From positions 85,415-149,414 of the forward strand of contig CBDIBP010000042.1 in NCBI GenBank assembly GCA_965276955.1: 64,000 bases of DNA. Direction: 5' to 3'. Made by a program: the position numbers and the translations under genes. Source of the stretch: JABDEZ01 sp965276955. GTDB lineage: Bacteria; Bacteroidota; Bacteroidia; Chitinophagales; Chitinophagaceae. The notes under the pieces are model-generated. The model was not told the origin of the DNA. It did no database searches and saw only the letters and a program-made list of their open reading frames with translations. This document shows, in pieces, positions 56,875 to 64,000 of the stretch; positions within the stretch are counted from its first letter, which is position 1; every line of letters starts with the position of its first letter.

Positions 56875-57879
56875 TTATTTCGCTCCCGCATACATCATCT
56901 CTATGATGCGCACCACCTCGCGGCCTTCTTCTGCACTGGTCATTATGGGGTGATTGTGCAGCAGCACATCGGTCACATTTTGTATCACCTTATCGTGGTT
57001 GCTCATGCTGCCTTGATACAGTCCATAATCATTAGCCTTCGCGGTAATATTGATCACAGGTAGGGTAGCCGATTCCAGTTGGTGGTACTCAATGGTGTTC
57101 AGGTACTGTCCGCCTATTTTCACGGTACCTTTCTCCGCGAACAGCGTTATTGAGCCTTCCATATTCTTGTTATAAGCACAGGTAGTAAAGTTGAAATTGA
57201 CCAGTGCATTATTCACGCTCTTCATTACAAAAGTGCCGGTATCTTCTACCTCTGTATTGTGCTGATGTGCATAGTTGGCTATACGGCCAGTAGCTTCAGC
57301 TATACCGCCGTTCAGGTAGTACATTATATCTACAAAGTGACTGAACTGTGTGAACAGGCAACCGCCATCTTTGTCTTTCTTGCCCCGCCAGTTGCTTTCT
57401 GCATAGTAAGCGTTGCCCCTGTTCCAAAAGCAGTTGATCTGCAACATGTAGGTATTCCCAAGGGCATGTTCAGTTATCAGTTGTTTCACTGCTTGCACAG
57501 GTGGGTTATACCGGTTTTGCTTTACGGCAAATATGGTTTTTTCTGCTTCTTTGGCAGCTGCTATCATTCGGTCGCACTCGGCTACACTTATCGCCATGGG
57601 TTTCTCTACAACAGTGTGCATCCCTGCTTGTAGTCCAGCTATGGTATGTGGCTCATGCAGGTAGTTAGGAGTGCATACGCAGAGCACATCAGCGTTTATA
57701 TGCTGTAGCATGTCAGCTACATCGGTGTAAAAAGATACGCCTTCAGGTACTCGCTTTTCCAGTTCCGGGTTTATATCGCAAATAGCTACCAGTTCTGCAT
57801 GTTCATTATTTAATATATGCGCAGCATGCCTGCGGCCTATATTCCCAAAACCTGCTATAGCGAATCGTATCTTCATCAA
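56875..57879 (-). CDS. Gfo/Idh/MocA family oxidoreductase
   Basis: A 334-residue NAD(P)-dependent sugar dehydrogenase: Rossmann site GFGNIGRRHAAHI, the VCTPNYLHEPHT phrase, the conserved EKPM motif and a C-terminal domain with FTQFSHFVDIMYYLNGG. It resembles the WlbA/WbpB type that oxidises UDP-amino-sugar acids in surface polysaccharide pathways, but no such cluster is adjacent. Reads away from recQ's 3' end, same strand. Confidence 0.88.
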   Translation of the reverse strand: MMKIRFAIAGFGNIGRRHAAHILNNEHAELVAICDINPELEKRVPEGVSFYTDVADMLQHINADVLCVCTPNYLHEPHTIAGLQAGMHTVVEKPMAISVAECDRMIAAAKEAEKTIFAVKQNRYNPPVQAVKQLITEHALGNTYMLQINCFWNRGNAYYAESNWRGKKDKDGGCLFTQFSHFVDIMYYLNGGIAEATGRIANYAHQHNTEVEDTGTFVMKSVNNALVNFNFTTCAYNKNMEGSITLFAEKGTVKIGGQYLNTIEYHQLESATLPVINITAKANDYGLYQGSMSNHDKVIQNVTDVLLHNHPIMTSAEEGREVVRIIEMMYAGAK

Positions 57880-57922
57880 TAATTATTCAGTTGAATGAAC
57901 AGTTTTATAGAACTGTGAACGT

Positions 57923-57930
57923 CAAAAATA
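57923..57930 (-). promoter_or_regulatory. candidate -7 box (TATTTTTG) of the Gfo/Idh/MocA gene
   Basis: Matches TAnnTTTG on the minus strand, 43 bp before the start codon, in the 80-bp gap after recQ. Confidence 0.4.
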
Positions 57931-57959
57931 ACATAAAACAACACGGTCGCAACCTATGG

Positions 57960-59855
57960 TCACTTTATCGTTACCGTTCCATTGGCCAGCAAAACAATGG
58001 TCTCATCATCTGCCAGCTCCCGTATCAACGATATCACTTGTGTTTTTATTGCCGTGTCATAATGGTTGATAAGCATTTGTATGGTTGCTTGACCTTCTTT
58101 CTTTATTAGGTCTAGCAATTCCTTTTTGGTTGTAACAGCAGAAAATGCCACCGGCTTCTTGCTCCTGCACACATCACAGTGCCCACAATCAGCGGTAGCC
58201 TGCTCCCCAAAATATTGTTTCAGCAGTAGTTCCCTGCAAATGTCACGGTTATTGATGAACCGTATCATGGCATCTGTGCGTGCTATATGACGGTTGCGTA
58301 GTAGTGCTATGCGTTTATGATCTATGATCAGCGCCTTGCTATCTACCCGGTAGTGATGGAAAAAGAGTTGCGGCCCCTCGCCTGGCTTGTTATATTCCAG
58401 CAGGCCCATGTAGTGCAGTTGCTGTATTGCATTGTCTACATCGTCTCTTTTTAGTTTCAGTTGCCGGGCCACAGTATCAATATTTACAGTTGTAGGAAAA
58501 CTGAAAATAGTACCATAAAGCCGTAGTAGTCCCGTGCTTACATAGTGCAGGTGCGGATGTATTTTTGCCACTTGGTCCAGTACATGTCGGTCGGCAATAT
58601 ATTGTATGGTCGCGGGATTAAAGACTGCATCGCTCAGTGTCCACAACCCTTCTTGTTGTAGCAACCGCAGCGCGTTCGATGCCCTTGCCGGCTGCATATT
58701 GAATTTCTTGCAGAAGTCTGCCAGGTCAAATGAAAAGTATCGGTCTGGCTCTCCGCTTATGGGTACCTGCAGGTATTCTGCCACTGCCTGGTATACCTCG
58801 CGCAGATAAGCATCGGGTGGGAATAGTAGTTCCGTGCTTGTTTCCAGCCGCTCCATATCCACACTATTGTACAGTAGCACGGCATTAGCTGGCTCCCCAT
58901 CGCGCCCAGCCCGCCCAGCCTCCTGGTAGTAGGCCTCAGGGTGTTCGGGTGCATCGTAGTGCACTACCGTGCGCACATCGCTTTTATCTATTCCCATACC
59001 AAAGGCGGTCGTGGCCACCATTATTTGGGCAGGCAGTTCCATCCATTTTCGTTGGCTTTCGGCACGGGCATCTTTTTTCATACCTGCATGGTAGGTCACT
59101 GCATTACGACCATTTTGCAACAGGTGGCGGGTCACCGTCTCTGTTTGCTTGCGACTGCGGCAATATACTATATTGGTTGCCTCCTGCGGTAATGCCAGTA
59201 AAAGGTCTGCATTTTTGTTCTCCGTGTATTGCACTTTATAGTACAGGTTGTCGCGCGCTATACTTTGCCGGTGTATGGCAGGTTTCTTCAGTTGCAGGTG
59301 GGTTATGATATCGCGCTCCACTTCTGGTGTTGCCGATGCTGTAAGTGCAACGAGCGGCACACCGGGGAATACATTTTTTAAAGACGCTATTTTCAGGTAG
59401 TCGGGCCTGAAATCATATCCCCATTGGCTTACACAATGCGCTTCATCTACAGCTACAAGGTTAATGTCCAATTCTGGTAGGTATTCCCCGAACAGGTTGG
59501 TCTGCAACCGTTCGGGCGATATATACAATAGTTTGTAAGCCCCACGCACCGCATTATCCAGCAGTTGCCGCACTTCATAGTATTGCATACCTGCGTGTAT
59601 ACATTCAGCAGGTATGCCGGCTTCTTGCAGGCGTTTCACCTGGTCCTGCATCAGCGATATCAGTGGCGATATTACCAGGCACATACCATCCATGCACAGT
59701 GCGGGTACCTGGTAGCAAACAGACTTTCCGGCACCGGTAGGCATCAACGCAACAGTATCCTGCCCATTCAGTATGGTGGCTATTACGTTTCCTTGTGGTG
59801 GCCTGAAATGGTCATACCCCCAATATTTTTTTAGTATTTGTTCGGGTGAGTGCAA
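57960..59855 (-). CDS. recQ: ATP-dependent DNA helicase RecQ
   Basis: A 631-residue helicase: Walker A MPTGAGKSVCYQVPA, DEAH motif in VAVDEAHCVSQWGYDFRPDY, motif VI HYDAPEHPEAYYQEAGRAGRDG (long diagnostic region at about residues 310-330), a RQC winged-helix part and four zinc-binding cysteines near residues 547-575 (CRELL... CGHCDVC). The C-terminal HRDC domain of E. coli RecQ is not apparent. The start is TTG, since the first in-frame ATG lies inside Walker A. Upstream gene ends 9 bp before. Confidence 0.93.
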   Translation of the reverse strand: MHSPEQILKKYWGYDHFRPPQGNVIATILNGQDTVALMPTGAGKSVCYQVPALCMDGMCLVISPLISLMQDQVKRLQEAGIPAECIHAGMQYYEVRQLLDNAVRGAYKLLYISPERLQTNLFGEYLPELDINLVAVDEAHCVSQWGYDFRPDYLKIASLKNVFPGVPLVALTASATPEVERDIITHLQLKKPAIHRQSIARDNLYYKVQYTENKNADLLLALPQEATNIVYCRSRKQTETVTRHLLQNGRNAVTYHAGMKKDARAESQRKWMELPAQIMVATTAFGMGIDKSDVRTVVHYDAPEHPEAYYQEAGRAGRDGEPANAVLLYNSVDMERLETSTELLFPPDAYLREVYQAVAEYLQVPISGEPDRYFSFDLADFCKKFNMQPARASNALRLLQQEGLWTLSDAVFNPATIQYIADRHVLDQVAKIHPHLHYVSTGLLRLYGTIFSFPTTVNIDTVARQLKLKRDDVDNAIQQLHYMGLLEYNKPGEGPQLFFHHYRVDSKALIIDHKRIALLRNRHIARTDAMIRFINNRDICRELLLKQYFGEQATADCGHCDVCRSKKPVAFSAVTTKKELLDLIKKEGQATIQMLINHYDTAIKTQVISLIRELADDETIVLLANGTVTIK

Positions 59856-59864
59856 TGGAGGTAT

Positions 59865-60335
59865 TTACAGGTAACCATAGCTATTATCTACAAAAACAGG
59901 CTTCAGTCCGGAGTTCCATAGTTGTCGTTTCATATCCTGTCGCGTCTCCAGCATAGCAATAGATAGGGTAGGAATGAAAATGCAACTACCGAAATGATTC
60001 GGTTCATTGATGCGGAACAGGGCAGATATCCCTAATTGTGCGGGCAGTATACCCAACAATAAGACCGCTTTTGGCGTAAGCGTATCGGTCAGTTTGTGCC
60101 AGGCTACCTGCTCCCCTTCGGTGAGCGTTATTATATTGTAATTTTCCGGGGTCAATTTGCTGGCTTGCAGCATCTTTATAAGCTGGCCTTCCTCCACACC
60201 TCCGGCGGCCATTGGCCCTGTTAATATCAATAGTGGCCGTGGTTGTAGTTGCATAGCATACTCGTCCCAAAATACGTTGTACGATGCCGGAATGATAGGT
60301 GTACTTAATATGTGGGGTATCGCATCCATTGGCAT
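59865..60335 (-). CDS. hypothetical protein upstream of recQ
   Basis: A 156-residue alpha/beta protein that I do not recognise with certainty. It has a Rossmann-like strand-turn (PLLILTGPMAAGGVEEG), a second strand (AVLLLGILPAQLGIS), and a FIPTLSIAML segment, which vaguely recalls polymerase III psi-like or glycosylase-fold proteins. It ends 9 bp before the recQ start on the same strand, so it is probably co-translated with the helicase, hinting at a DNA-replication or repair role. This is inference from position. Confidence 0.6.
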   Translation of the reverse strand: MPMDAIPHILSTPIIPASYNVFWDEYAMQLQPRPLLILTGPMAAGGVEEGQLIKMLQASKLTPENYNIITLTEGEQVAWHKLTDTLTPKAVLLLGILPAQLGISALFRINEPNHFGSCIFIPTLSIAMLETRQDMKRQLWNSGLKPVFVDNSYGYL

Positions 60336-60387
60336 CGTTTTTAGCTATAGTGTTGAAGGTGGCTAACCGGATATTTTTTGTTTCTTT

Positions 60388-60411
60388 GTGCGAATTTAAA
60401 CTTTTTCGCAC
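60388..60411. promoter_or_regulatory. inverted repeat upstream of ilvE
   Basis: GTGCGAA (60388-60394) and TTCGCAC (60405-60411) are perfect inverted copies 10 bp apart, 17 bp before the ilvE start. Could be an operator or a leader hairpin that affects translation. Confidence 0.4.
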
Positions 60412-60427
60412 CCAAATTTCTTCAATT

Positions 60428-61495
60428 ATGAGTGTTGCAGCAGATATAGTAGTTAATAAAGTAGAACACAGCAAACTAAGTGAGATCGACATGGAGCACT
60501 TGCCTTTCGGTAAGCATTATTCCGATCATATGCTTATAGCCCATTACGAAAATAAACAATGGGGAAAACCGGAGATCATTCCTTTCAGCAACCTGAGCCT
60601 GAGCCCCGCTACCACCTTTTTTCATTATGGGCAGGCCATTTTTGAAGGAGTAAAAGCGTATAAGGATCCACAGGGCAATCCCATTATCTTTCGTCCAAGC
60701 GACAACTGGGAGCGCATGAACCGCTCTGCCCGCCGTATGGCTATGCCCGAGGTGACAGAAGAATTATTTGTAGAGGGTATGCGCCAACTGGTAAGCCTGG
60801 ACCGCGATTGGATCCCATCTACACCCGACTCTTCGCTGTACATACGCCCTTTCATGATAGCTGTGGACGAGTTCATAGGTGTTCGTCCGGCAGAGAAATT
60901 TATCTTCATTATTATGACCAGCCCGTCTGGCCCTTATTATAATAACCCGGTATCCATATACGTGCAGGACGACTACGTGCGTGCCTTCCCTGGTGGTATA
61001 GGCTTTACTAAGGCCGCTGCTAACTACGGTATGAGCATGTATCCTACCCAGCAGATAAAAGCTATGGGCTACGATCAGATATTGTGGACAGACGGATACG
61101 AGCATAAATATGTACAAGAAATAGGCACCATGAACGTGTTCTTCGTAATAGGAGATACCGCCATTACACCCGACCTGGAAAAAGATACCATCCTGGAAGG
61201 TGTTACGCGAAGCAGTGTACTTACGCTGCTTCGAGAGAAAGGTATGAAGGTTGAAGAACGCCCTATAAGCATAGATGAGATAGCTGATGCCTATAAGGCC
61301 GGTACCCTGAAGGAAGCTTTTGGTACGGGTACTGCAGCATCTATCACCCCTATCGCTGAGCTTACCTACCACGATAACCACATGAAGTTGGCCAATGTCG
61401 ATACCTGGGAGACCACTAATTTCCTGAAGAAAGAACTATCTGATATCCGCTATGGCCGTAAGGAAGACAATCACGGCTGGGTGTATAAAGTATAA
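60428..61495 (+). CDS. ilvE: branched-chain amino acid aminotransferase
   Basis: A 355-residue fold-type IV PLP enzyme that interconverts branched-chain amino acids and 2-oxoacids. Typical phrases are HYGQAIFEGVKAYK, SSLYIRPFMIA, GGIGFTKAAANYGMS (region with the catalytic Lys) and QILWTDG. The length and the EIGTMNVFFV segment match the larger bacterial/eukaryotic-like type. The ATG at 60428 is used, because the open frame before it (from 60299) crosses the divergent gene and has no conserved sequence. A terminator follows. Confidence 0.94.
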   Translation: MSVAADIVVNKVEHSKLSEIDMEHLPFGKHYSDHMLIAHYENKQWGKPEIIPFSNLSLSPATTFFHYGQAIFEGVKAYKDPQGNPIIFRPSDNWERMNRSARRMAMPEVTEELFVEGMRQLVSLDRDWIPSTPDSSLYIRPFMIAVDEFIGVRPAEKFIFIIMTSPSGPYYNNPVSIYVQDDYVRAFPGGIGFTKAAANYGMSMYPTQQIKAMGYDQILWTDGYEHKYVQEIGTMNVFFVIGDTAITPDLEKDTILEGVTRSSVLTLLREKGMKVEERPISIDEIADAYKAGTLKEAFGTGTAASITPIAELTYHDNHMKLANVDTWETTNFLKKELSDIRYGRKEDNHGWVYKV

Positions 61496-61519
61496 CGAGC
61501 ATCTTAATTTTATTTAAAG

Positions 61520-61547
61520 CCTGTAGTTTTTCACTACAGGTTTTTTT
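61520..61547 (+). terminator. rho-independent terminator after ilvE
   Basis: CCTGTAGT (61520-61527) and ACTACAGG (61533-61540) form an 8-bp stem with a 5-nt loop, followed by seven T. Confidence 0.88.
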
Positions 61548-61610
61548 ATGTCGTGAATTTCTTTTTGAAAAATTATATTTTACACCTGACAATAATGCAT
61601 CGTATTCTTA

Positions 61611-61631
61611 TGTATCTTTGTCTTAGGTACA
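61611..61631 (+). promoter_or_regulatory. promoter with overlapping candidate PadR operator
   Basis: The -7 box TATCTTTG (61613-61620) lies inside an inverted repeat, TGTATCT (61611-61617) and AGGTACA (61625-61631), with one mismatch over 7 bp. It is 12 bp before the padR start. PadR proteins commonly bind such a site to repress their own promoter. Confidence 0.5.
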
Positions 61632-61643
61632 AATCGAAATGAT

Positions 61644-61985
61644 ATGATCTTCTCCTCTGAATTGATAAAAGGAACCCTCAAAACGATAGTGTTAAAGCTG
61701 TTGGCCGACAATGAAAAAATGTACGGCTACGAGATCACACAACGGGTAAAAGAACTCACCACTGACAAGATCCAAATAACAGAAGGGGCGTTATACCCAA
61801 CACTACACGCACTGGAAAGTGAAGGGTTACTGACCACTGAGACCGAATATATAGGCAAAAGGATACGCAAATACTACAGTCTTAGCCCCACAGGCAAGAC
61901 ACGCACCCAGGAGCGCATCAGCGAATTTGCCGACTTTATGGAGACCATGCAATTCTTGTTAGATATAAAAACAAAGATCGCCTAA
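61644..61985 (+). CDS. PadR family transcriptional regulator
   Basis: A 113-residue PadR-type winged-helix repressor: ELIKGTLKTIVLKLLADN, MYGYEITQRVKE, ITEGALYPTLHALESEGLL and the C-terminal helix with TRTQERISEFADFM. These regulators usually control the adjacent membrane-protein gene and themselves and respond to small molecules or cell-envelope stress. The stop overlaps the next gene's ATG (TAATG), so the two are coupled. Confidence 0.92.
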   Translation: MIFSSELIKGTLKTIVLKLLADNEKMYGYEITQRVKELTTDKIQITEGALYPTLHALESEGLLTTETEYIGKRIRKYYSLSPTGKTRTQERISEFADFMETMQFLLDIKTKIA

Positions 61986-63123
61986 TGTATTGCCTCACTG
62001 AACAACAGATAGAATACATCCTCAACGACATTAGACGTAATGGAGTTGAAATGGAGGACCTGCAGTTGAACCTTCTGGATCATATCTGTTGCATAGTGGA
62101 GCAGGAGCTCAAAGAAAATGATGACTTTGAGCGCTTCTATCACGAGAAGATAAAGCAGTTCTACCGAAAAGACCTGCACGAGATAGAGGAGGAGACCATC
62201 AGTTTACTCACATTCAAAAACTATTACGCAATGAAAAAGTTAATGATCATGAGCGGGGTATTGTCCGCGACGGCGTTTATTGTTGGTTCATTTTTTAAGA
62301 TAATGTTATGGGAAGGAGCGGCCACACTATTGATCATCGGTATGGTCAGTTTCAGTTTCTTCTTTCTGCCGTTGCTTGTTTTGCTAAAGGTTAGGGAGAC
62401 CAGTTCCAAAGCCAATAAGGTGATACTGGCTATGGCGGCTATTACAGGTATGCTGTATTGCATGTCTACGCTTTCATTGTTATGCATATACAGGGCGGCA
62501 CGGCGTTGCTGTTCGCTACCGTTGGTGTATCTACCTTCTTGCTGATACCCACCTATTTCTTTACAGGTATACGAAGGCCGGAAACCCGTGTGAACACCAT
62601 TGTTACCACCGTACTTATTGTTGCTGCAACGGGTTTGATGTTCACATTGATGCGGGTGCACCAACCGCTGCCTATGCAAACCTATACCTACTATAAGAAC
62701 GAGCAGTTGTTGCGAAAGATGCAGCATAGCCGCAGTGCGCAACCTGTTGCAGCCAATAAAATGGCAGAAGACATCAATGCATACTGCGAACAGATAAAGA
62801 GTGTCATTTTGAACACAGATATTCACCAGCCTGTGATACCTGCAAATGCAGACCAAAGTGACATTGTAATCAACGAACGCAATGTGAACTTCCCGGAAAC
62901 CAGCGAGGAATATAAAGCGCTTACACAGCTAAAAACCGCAATAGCTGCTTATAATGCCGCACACCCTGTTGCCGGTGAGCAGATAGCTACCAGCCATACT
63001 TTTTTAGATGTAGCGGATAAAGACCTGGGCAGGTGCAGCAATTTCTTTGTGCTCAACAGTCTTACACAGGTGCAAATGTCCCTGCTGAGTAACGAGCGGG
63101 GCAATGAAATAAGCATGCGGTAA
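61985..63123 (+). pseudogene. PadR-coupled membrane protein, one frameshift
   Basis: Joined across frames this is a protein of about 378 residues. The N-terminus (LTEQQIEYILNDIRRNGVEMEDLQ...HICC) is the short helical domain often found in PadR partner proteins. Then come four hydrophobic helices (about 80-220) and a soluble C-terminal domain. The frame breaks at about 62479-62481, where a missing T would turn a stop-bound frame into ...LFMHIQGGTALLFATVG. All other features are consistent, so this is probably a base-call error. Function is unknown; likely an envelope-stress or signalling partner of PadR. Confidence 0.7.
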
Positions 63124-63147
63124 GAAATAAGAAAAGAACTGATAAGC

Positions 63148-63176
63148 GAACCCGGTACGTGTGAACGGCCGGGTTC
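63148..63176 (+). terminator. terminator-like hairpin after the PadR unit
   Basis: GAACCCGG (63148-63155) pairs with CCGGGTTC (63169-63176) around a 13-nt loop, followed by a weak AT-rich tail, 25 bp after the stop. Confidence 0.6.
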
Positions 63177-63334
63177 ATTATTTTAAGGCCGCTTTGGTAA
63201 TGGTTTATTTTTGCTGCTTGTTAATCCGCGGTTAACCAGATACAAACCACAGGTTAAAGAGGGGTATAAACTTTTATGGGAATGGGTGAAGCCCCAATTT
63301 TACGTCATAATCATTACTTGTAAAAAGCAACGAT

Positions 63335-63451
63335 ATGACAAAGAGCCCACTACTTTTCAAAATTTTAGTTCCATTTATCCTTGCTACTGCCGGTATACCT
63401 TTATATCTTATGGCCGCGCTAAAGGCCATTGAGTGGTTAAAGAGCCTGTAG
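63335..63451 (+). CDS. small membrane protein, 38 residues
   Basis: ATG at 63335 to TAG at 63451 encodes MTKSPLLFKILVPFILATAG and 18 further residues, with one predicted membrane helix (LLFKILVPFILATAGIPLYLMAAL) and a short Lys-containing tail. It lies in a gap between the PadR unit and a minus-strand gene. Frame and codon choice look genuine, but such short frames also arise by chance. Confidence 0.4.
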   Translation: MTKSPLLFKILVPFILATAGIPLYLMAALKAIEWLKSL

Positions 63452-63461
63452 GCATCATTTC

Positions 63462-63797
63462 TTACGCTTTTCTCGTGTGCAGCAGGTACAACCGGGCCTT
63501 GGCCACATTGGGGTTGTGCACATCCCCATTCATCAGCAGGAGGAAGCTCCCAACATCGCTCAGCATCCAGTCACTGCGCAATTCACCATTTTCATACAGG
63601 TATACTTTTTTAAAGTGCGTCCTTATGGGTATATCCATCATCAGGCACATCTCAAAAGCCTGTTCCATAGCCACTTTCAGGCTATTATCCTCGTAGCCGT
63701 ATTCCTGCATTAACTCACTGGCCAGGTGGCGCAGCGGCACATTGCTAAAGTCGAAACTATACCCGATATCATTCCTCTGATCATATACGCTAAGCAT
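63462..63797 (-). CDS. hypothetical protein, DinD/BRO-like C-terminal half
   Basis: A 111-residue protein that starts 8 bp inside the end of the dnaJ-type gene on the same strand, so it is translationally coupled to it. The C-terminal phrase FLLLMNGDVHNPNVAKARLYLLHTRK recalls the DinD/BRO pattern of DNA-damage-inducible proteins (xLxxxNGDPxKPExAxAQxYF). The N-terminal half is not recognised. It occupies the place where the chaperone modulator CbpM is usually found after a cbpA/dnaJ gene, yet it does not look like CbpM. Confidence 0.55.
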   Translation of the reverse strand: MLSVYDQRNDIGYSFDFSNVPLRHLASELMQEYGYEDNSLKVAMEQAFEMCLMMDIPIRTHFKKVYLYENGELRSDWMLSDVGSFLLLMNGDVHNPNVAKARLYLLHTRKA

Positions 63798-64000
63798 GAT
63801 GATGTTTTTTAAGTTCTGCTAATTGGTTGAATAATCCCTTTTCTTCTTCACTCAGGTCCTTGGGTACACTTATCATTACGCGCACATAGGCATCGCCACG
63901 CTGGGTAGCATCTGCATACAGCGGCATGCCCATCCCCTTCAGCCTGAATGTCTTTCCGCTATCAGTGCCGGCGGGTATGTTTATGTTCAGTGTTTTATCT
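63790..64000 (-). CDS. DnaJ/CbpA-type co-chaperone, C-terminal end, cut by window edge
   Basis: The last 70 residues of a J-domain protein on the minus strand: LNINIPAGTDSGKTFRLKGMG, MPLYADATQRGDAYVRVMISVP and a short charged tail ending in KKHHHA. These match the second client-binding beta domain of CbpA-type DnaJ proteins. The J domain and the first client domain lie beyond base 64000. It is read before the DinD-like gene. Confidence 0.85.
   Translation of the reverse strand, partial: DKTLNINIPAGTDSGKTFRLKGMGMPLYADATQRGDAYVRVMISVPKDLSEEEKGLFNQLAELKKHHHA

Noticed and set aside
1..64000. CRISPR arrays, tRNAs, rRNAs, insertion sequences or prophage
   Set aside because: No regular short repeats, cloverleaf-like segments, transposase frames or phage structural genes were seen by reading both strands. 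A tRNAscan or HMM search would be the definitive test.

Overview
The window looks like chromosomal DNA from a Bacteroidota species, most likely of the Chitinophagales type. The evidence is as follows. Four or more large secreted proteins end in type IX secretion (T9SS) sorting domains. Many genes have a TAnnTTTG -7 box shortly upstream and no Shine-Dalgarno sequence. Gene types such as a fused 2-oxoisovalerate dehydrogenase E1, an SDR-type threonine dehydrogenase, an exosortase pair and a CNNM/CorC protein related to GldE fit that phylum. I see no rRNA, tRNA, CRISPR array, prophage or insertion sequence. Placement below phylum level is inference.

Layout. 0-13 kb: a partial gene, rpsA with an unusual leader, a giant T9SS cargo protein, a YihY membrane protein, a CvfB-like RNA-binding protein, a histidine kinase, MsrA and a DUF4337 protein. 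13-22 kb: a TPR histidine kinase, carA, threonine dehydrogenase, a sirtuin and a LytS/LytTR pair. Four of these genes carry many single-base homopolymer indels. Because carA is among them and its residues are otherwise perfect, I read these as consensus errors, not true decay. 23-26 kb: ftsY, an exosortase with its small membrane partner, and NADP isocitrate dehydrogenase. 26.5-32.8 kb: a compact operon of DUF427, a flavin disulfide reductase, an ABC ATPase, a permease fused to a substrate-binding domain, egtB and egtD. 33-39 kb: a second giant T9SS protein, then a run of minus-strand small genes. 39.6-46.6 kb: a thioredoxin-reductase-like flavoprotein divergent from a UBP zinc-finger gene, a frameshifted SDR gene, a putative abortive-infection gene, a CNNM/CorC protein, 3-hydroxyanthranilate dioxygenase and heptose epimerase. 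46.7-51.3 kb: a tandem pair of FG-GAP T9SS proteins. 51.4-64 kb: mostly housekeeping genes (purE, phoH, E1 dehydrogenase, recQ, ilvE), a PadR unit and the end of a dnaJ-type gene.

The most interesting locus is the ergothioneine operon. It puts synthesis (EgtB, EgtD) beside an ABC importer resembling the recently described EgtUV transporter, and it begins with a pyridine-nucleotide disulfide oxidoreductase that could recycle the oxidised thiol. The importer's substrate-binding domain is circularly permuted: the half that is normally C-terminal comes first, directly after the membrane part. A second point of interest is rpsA, which starts at TTG behind a full AGGAGG in a phylum whose ribosomes mostly ignore such sequences.
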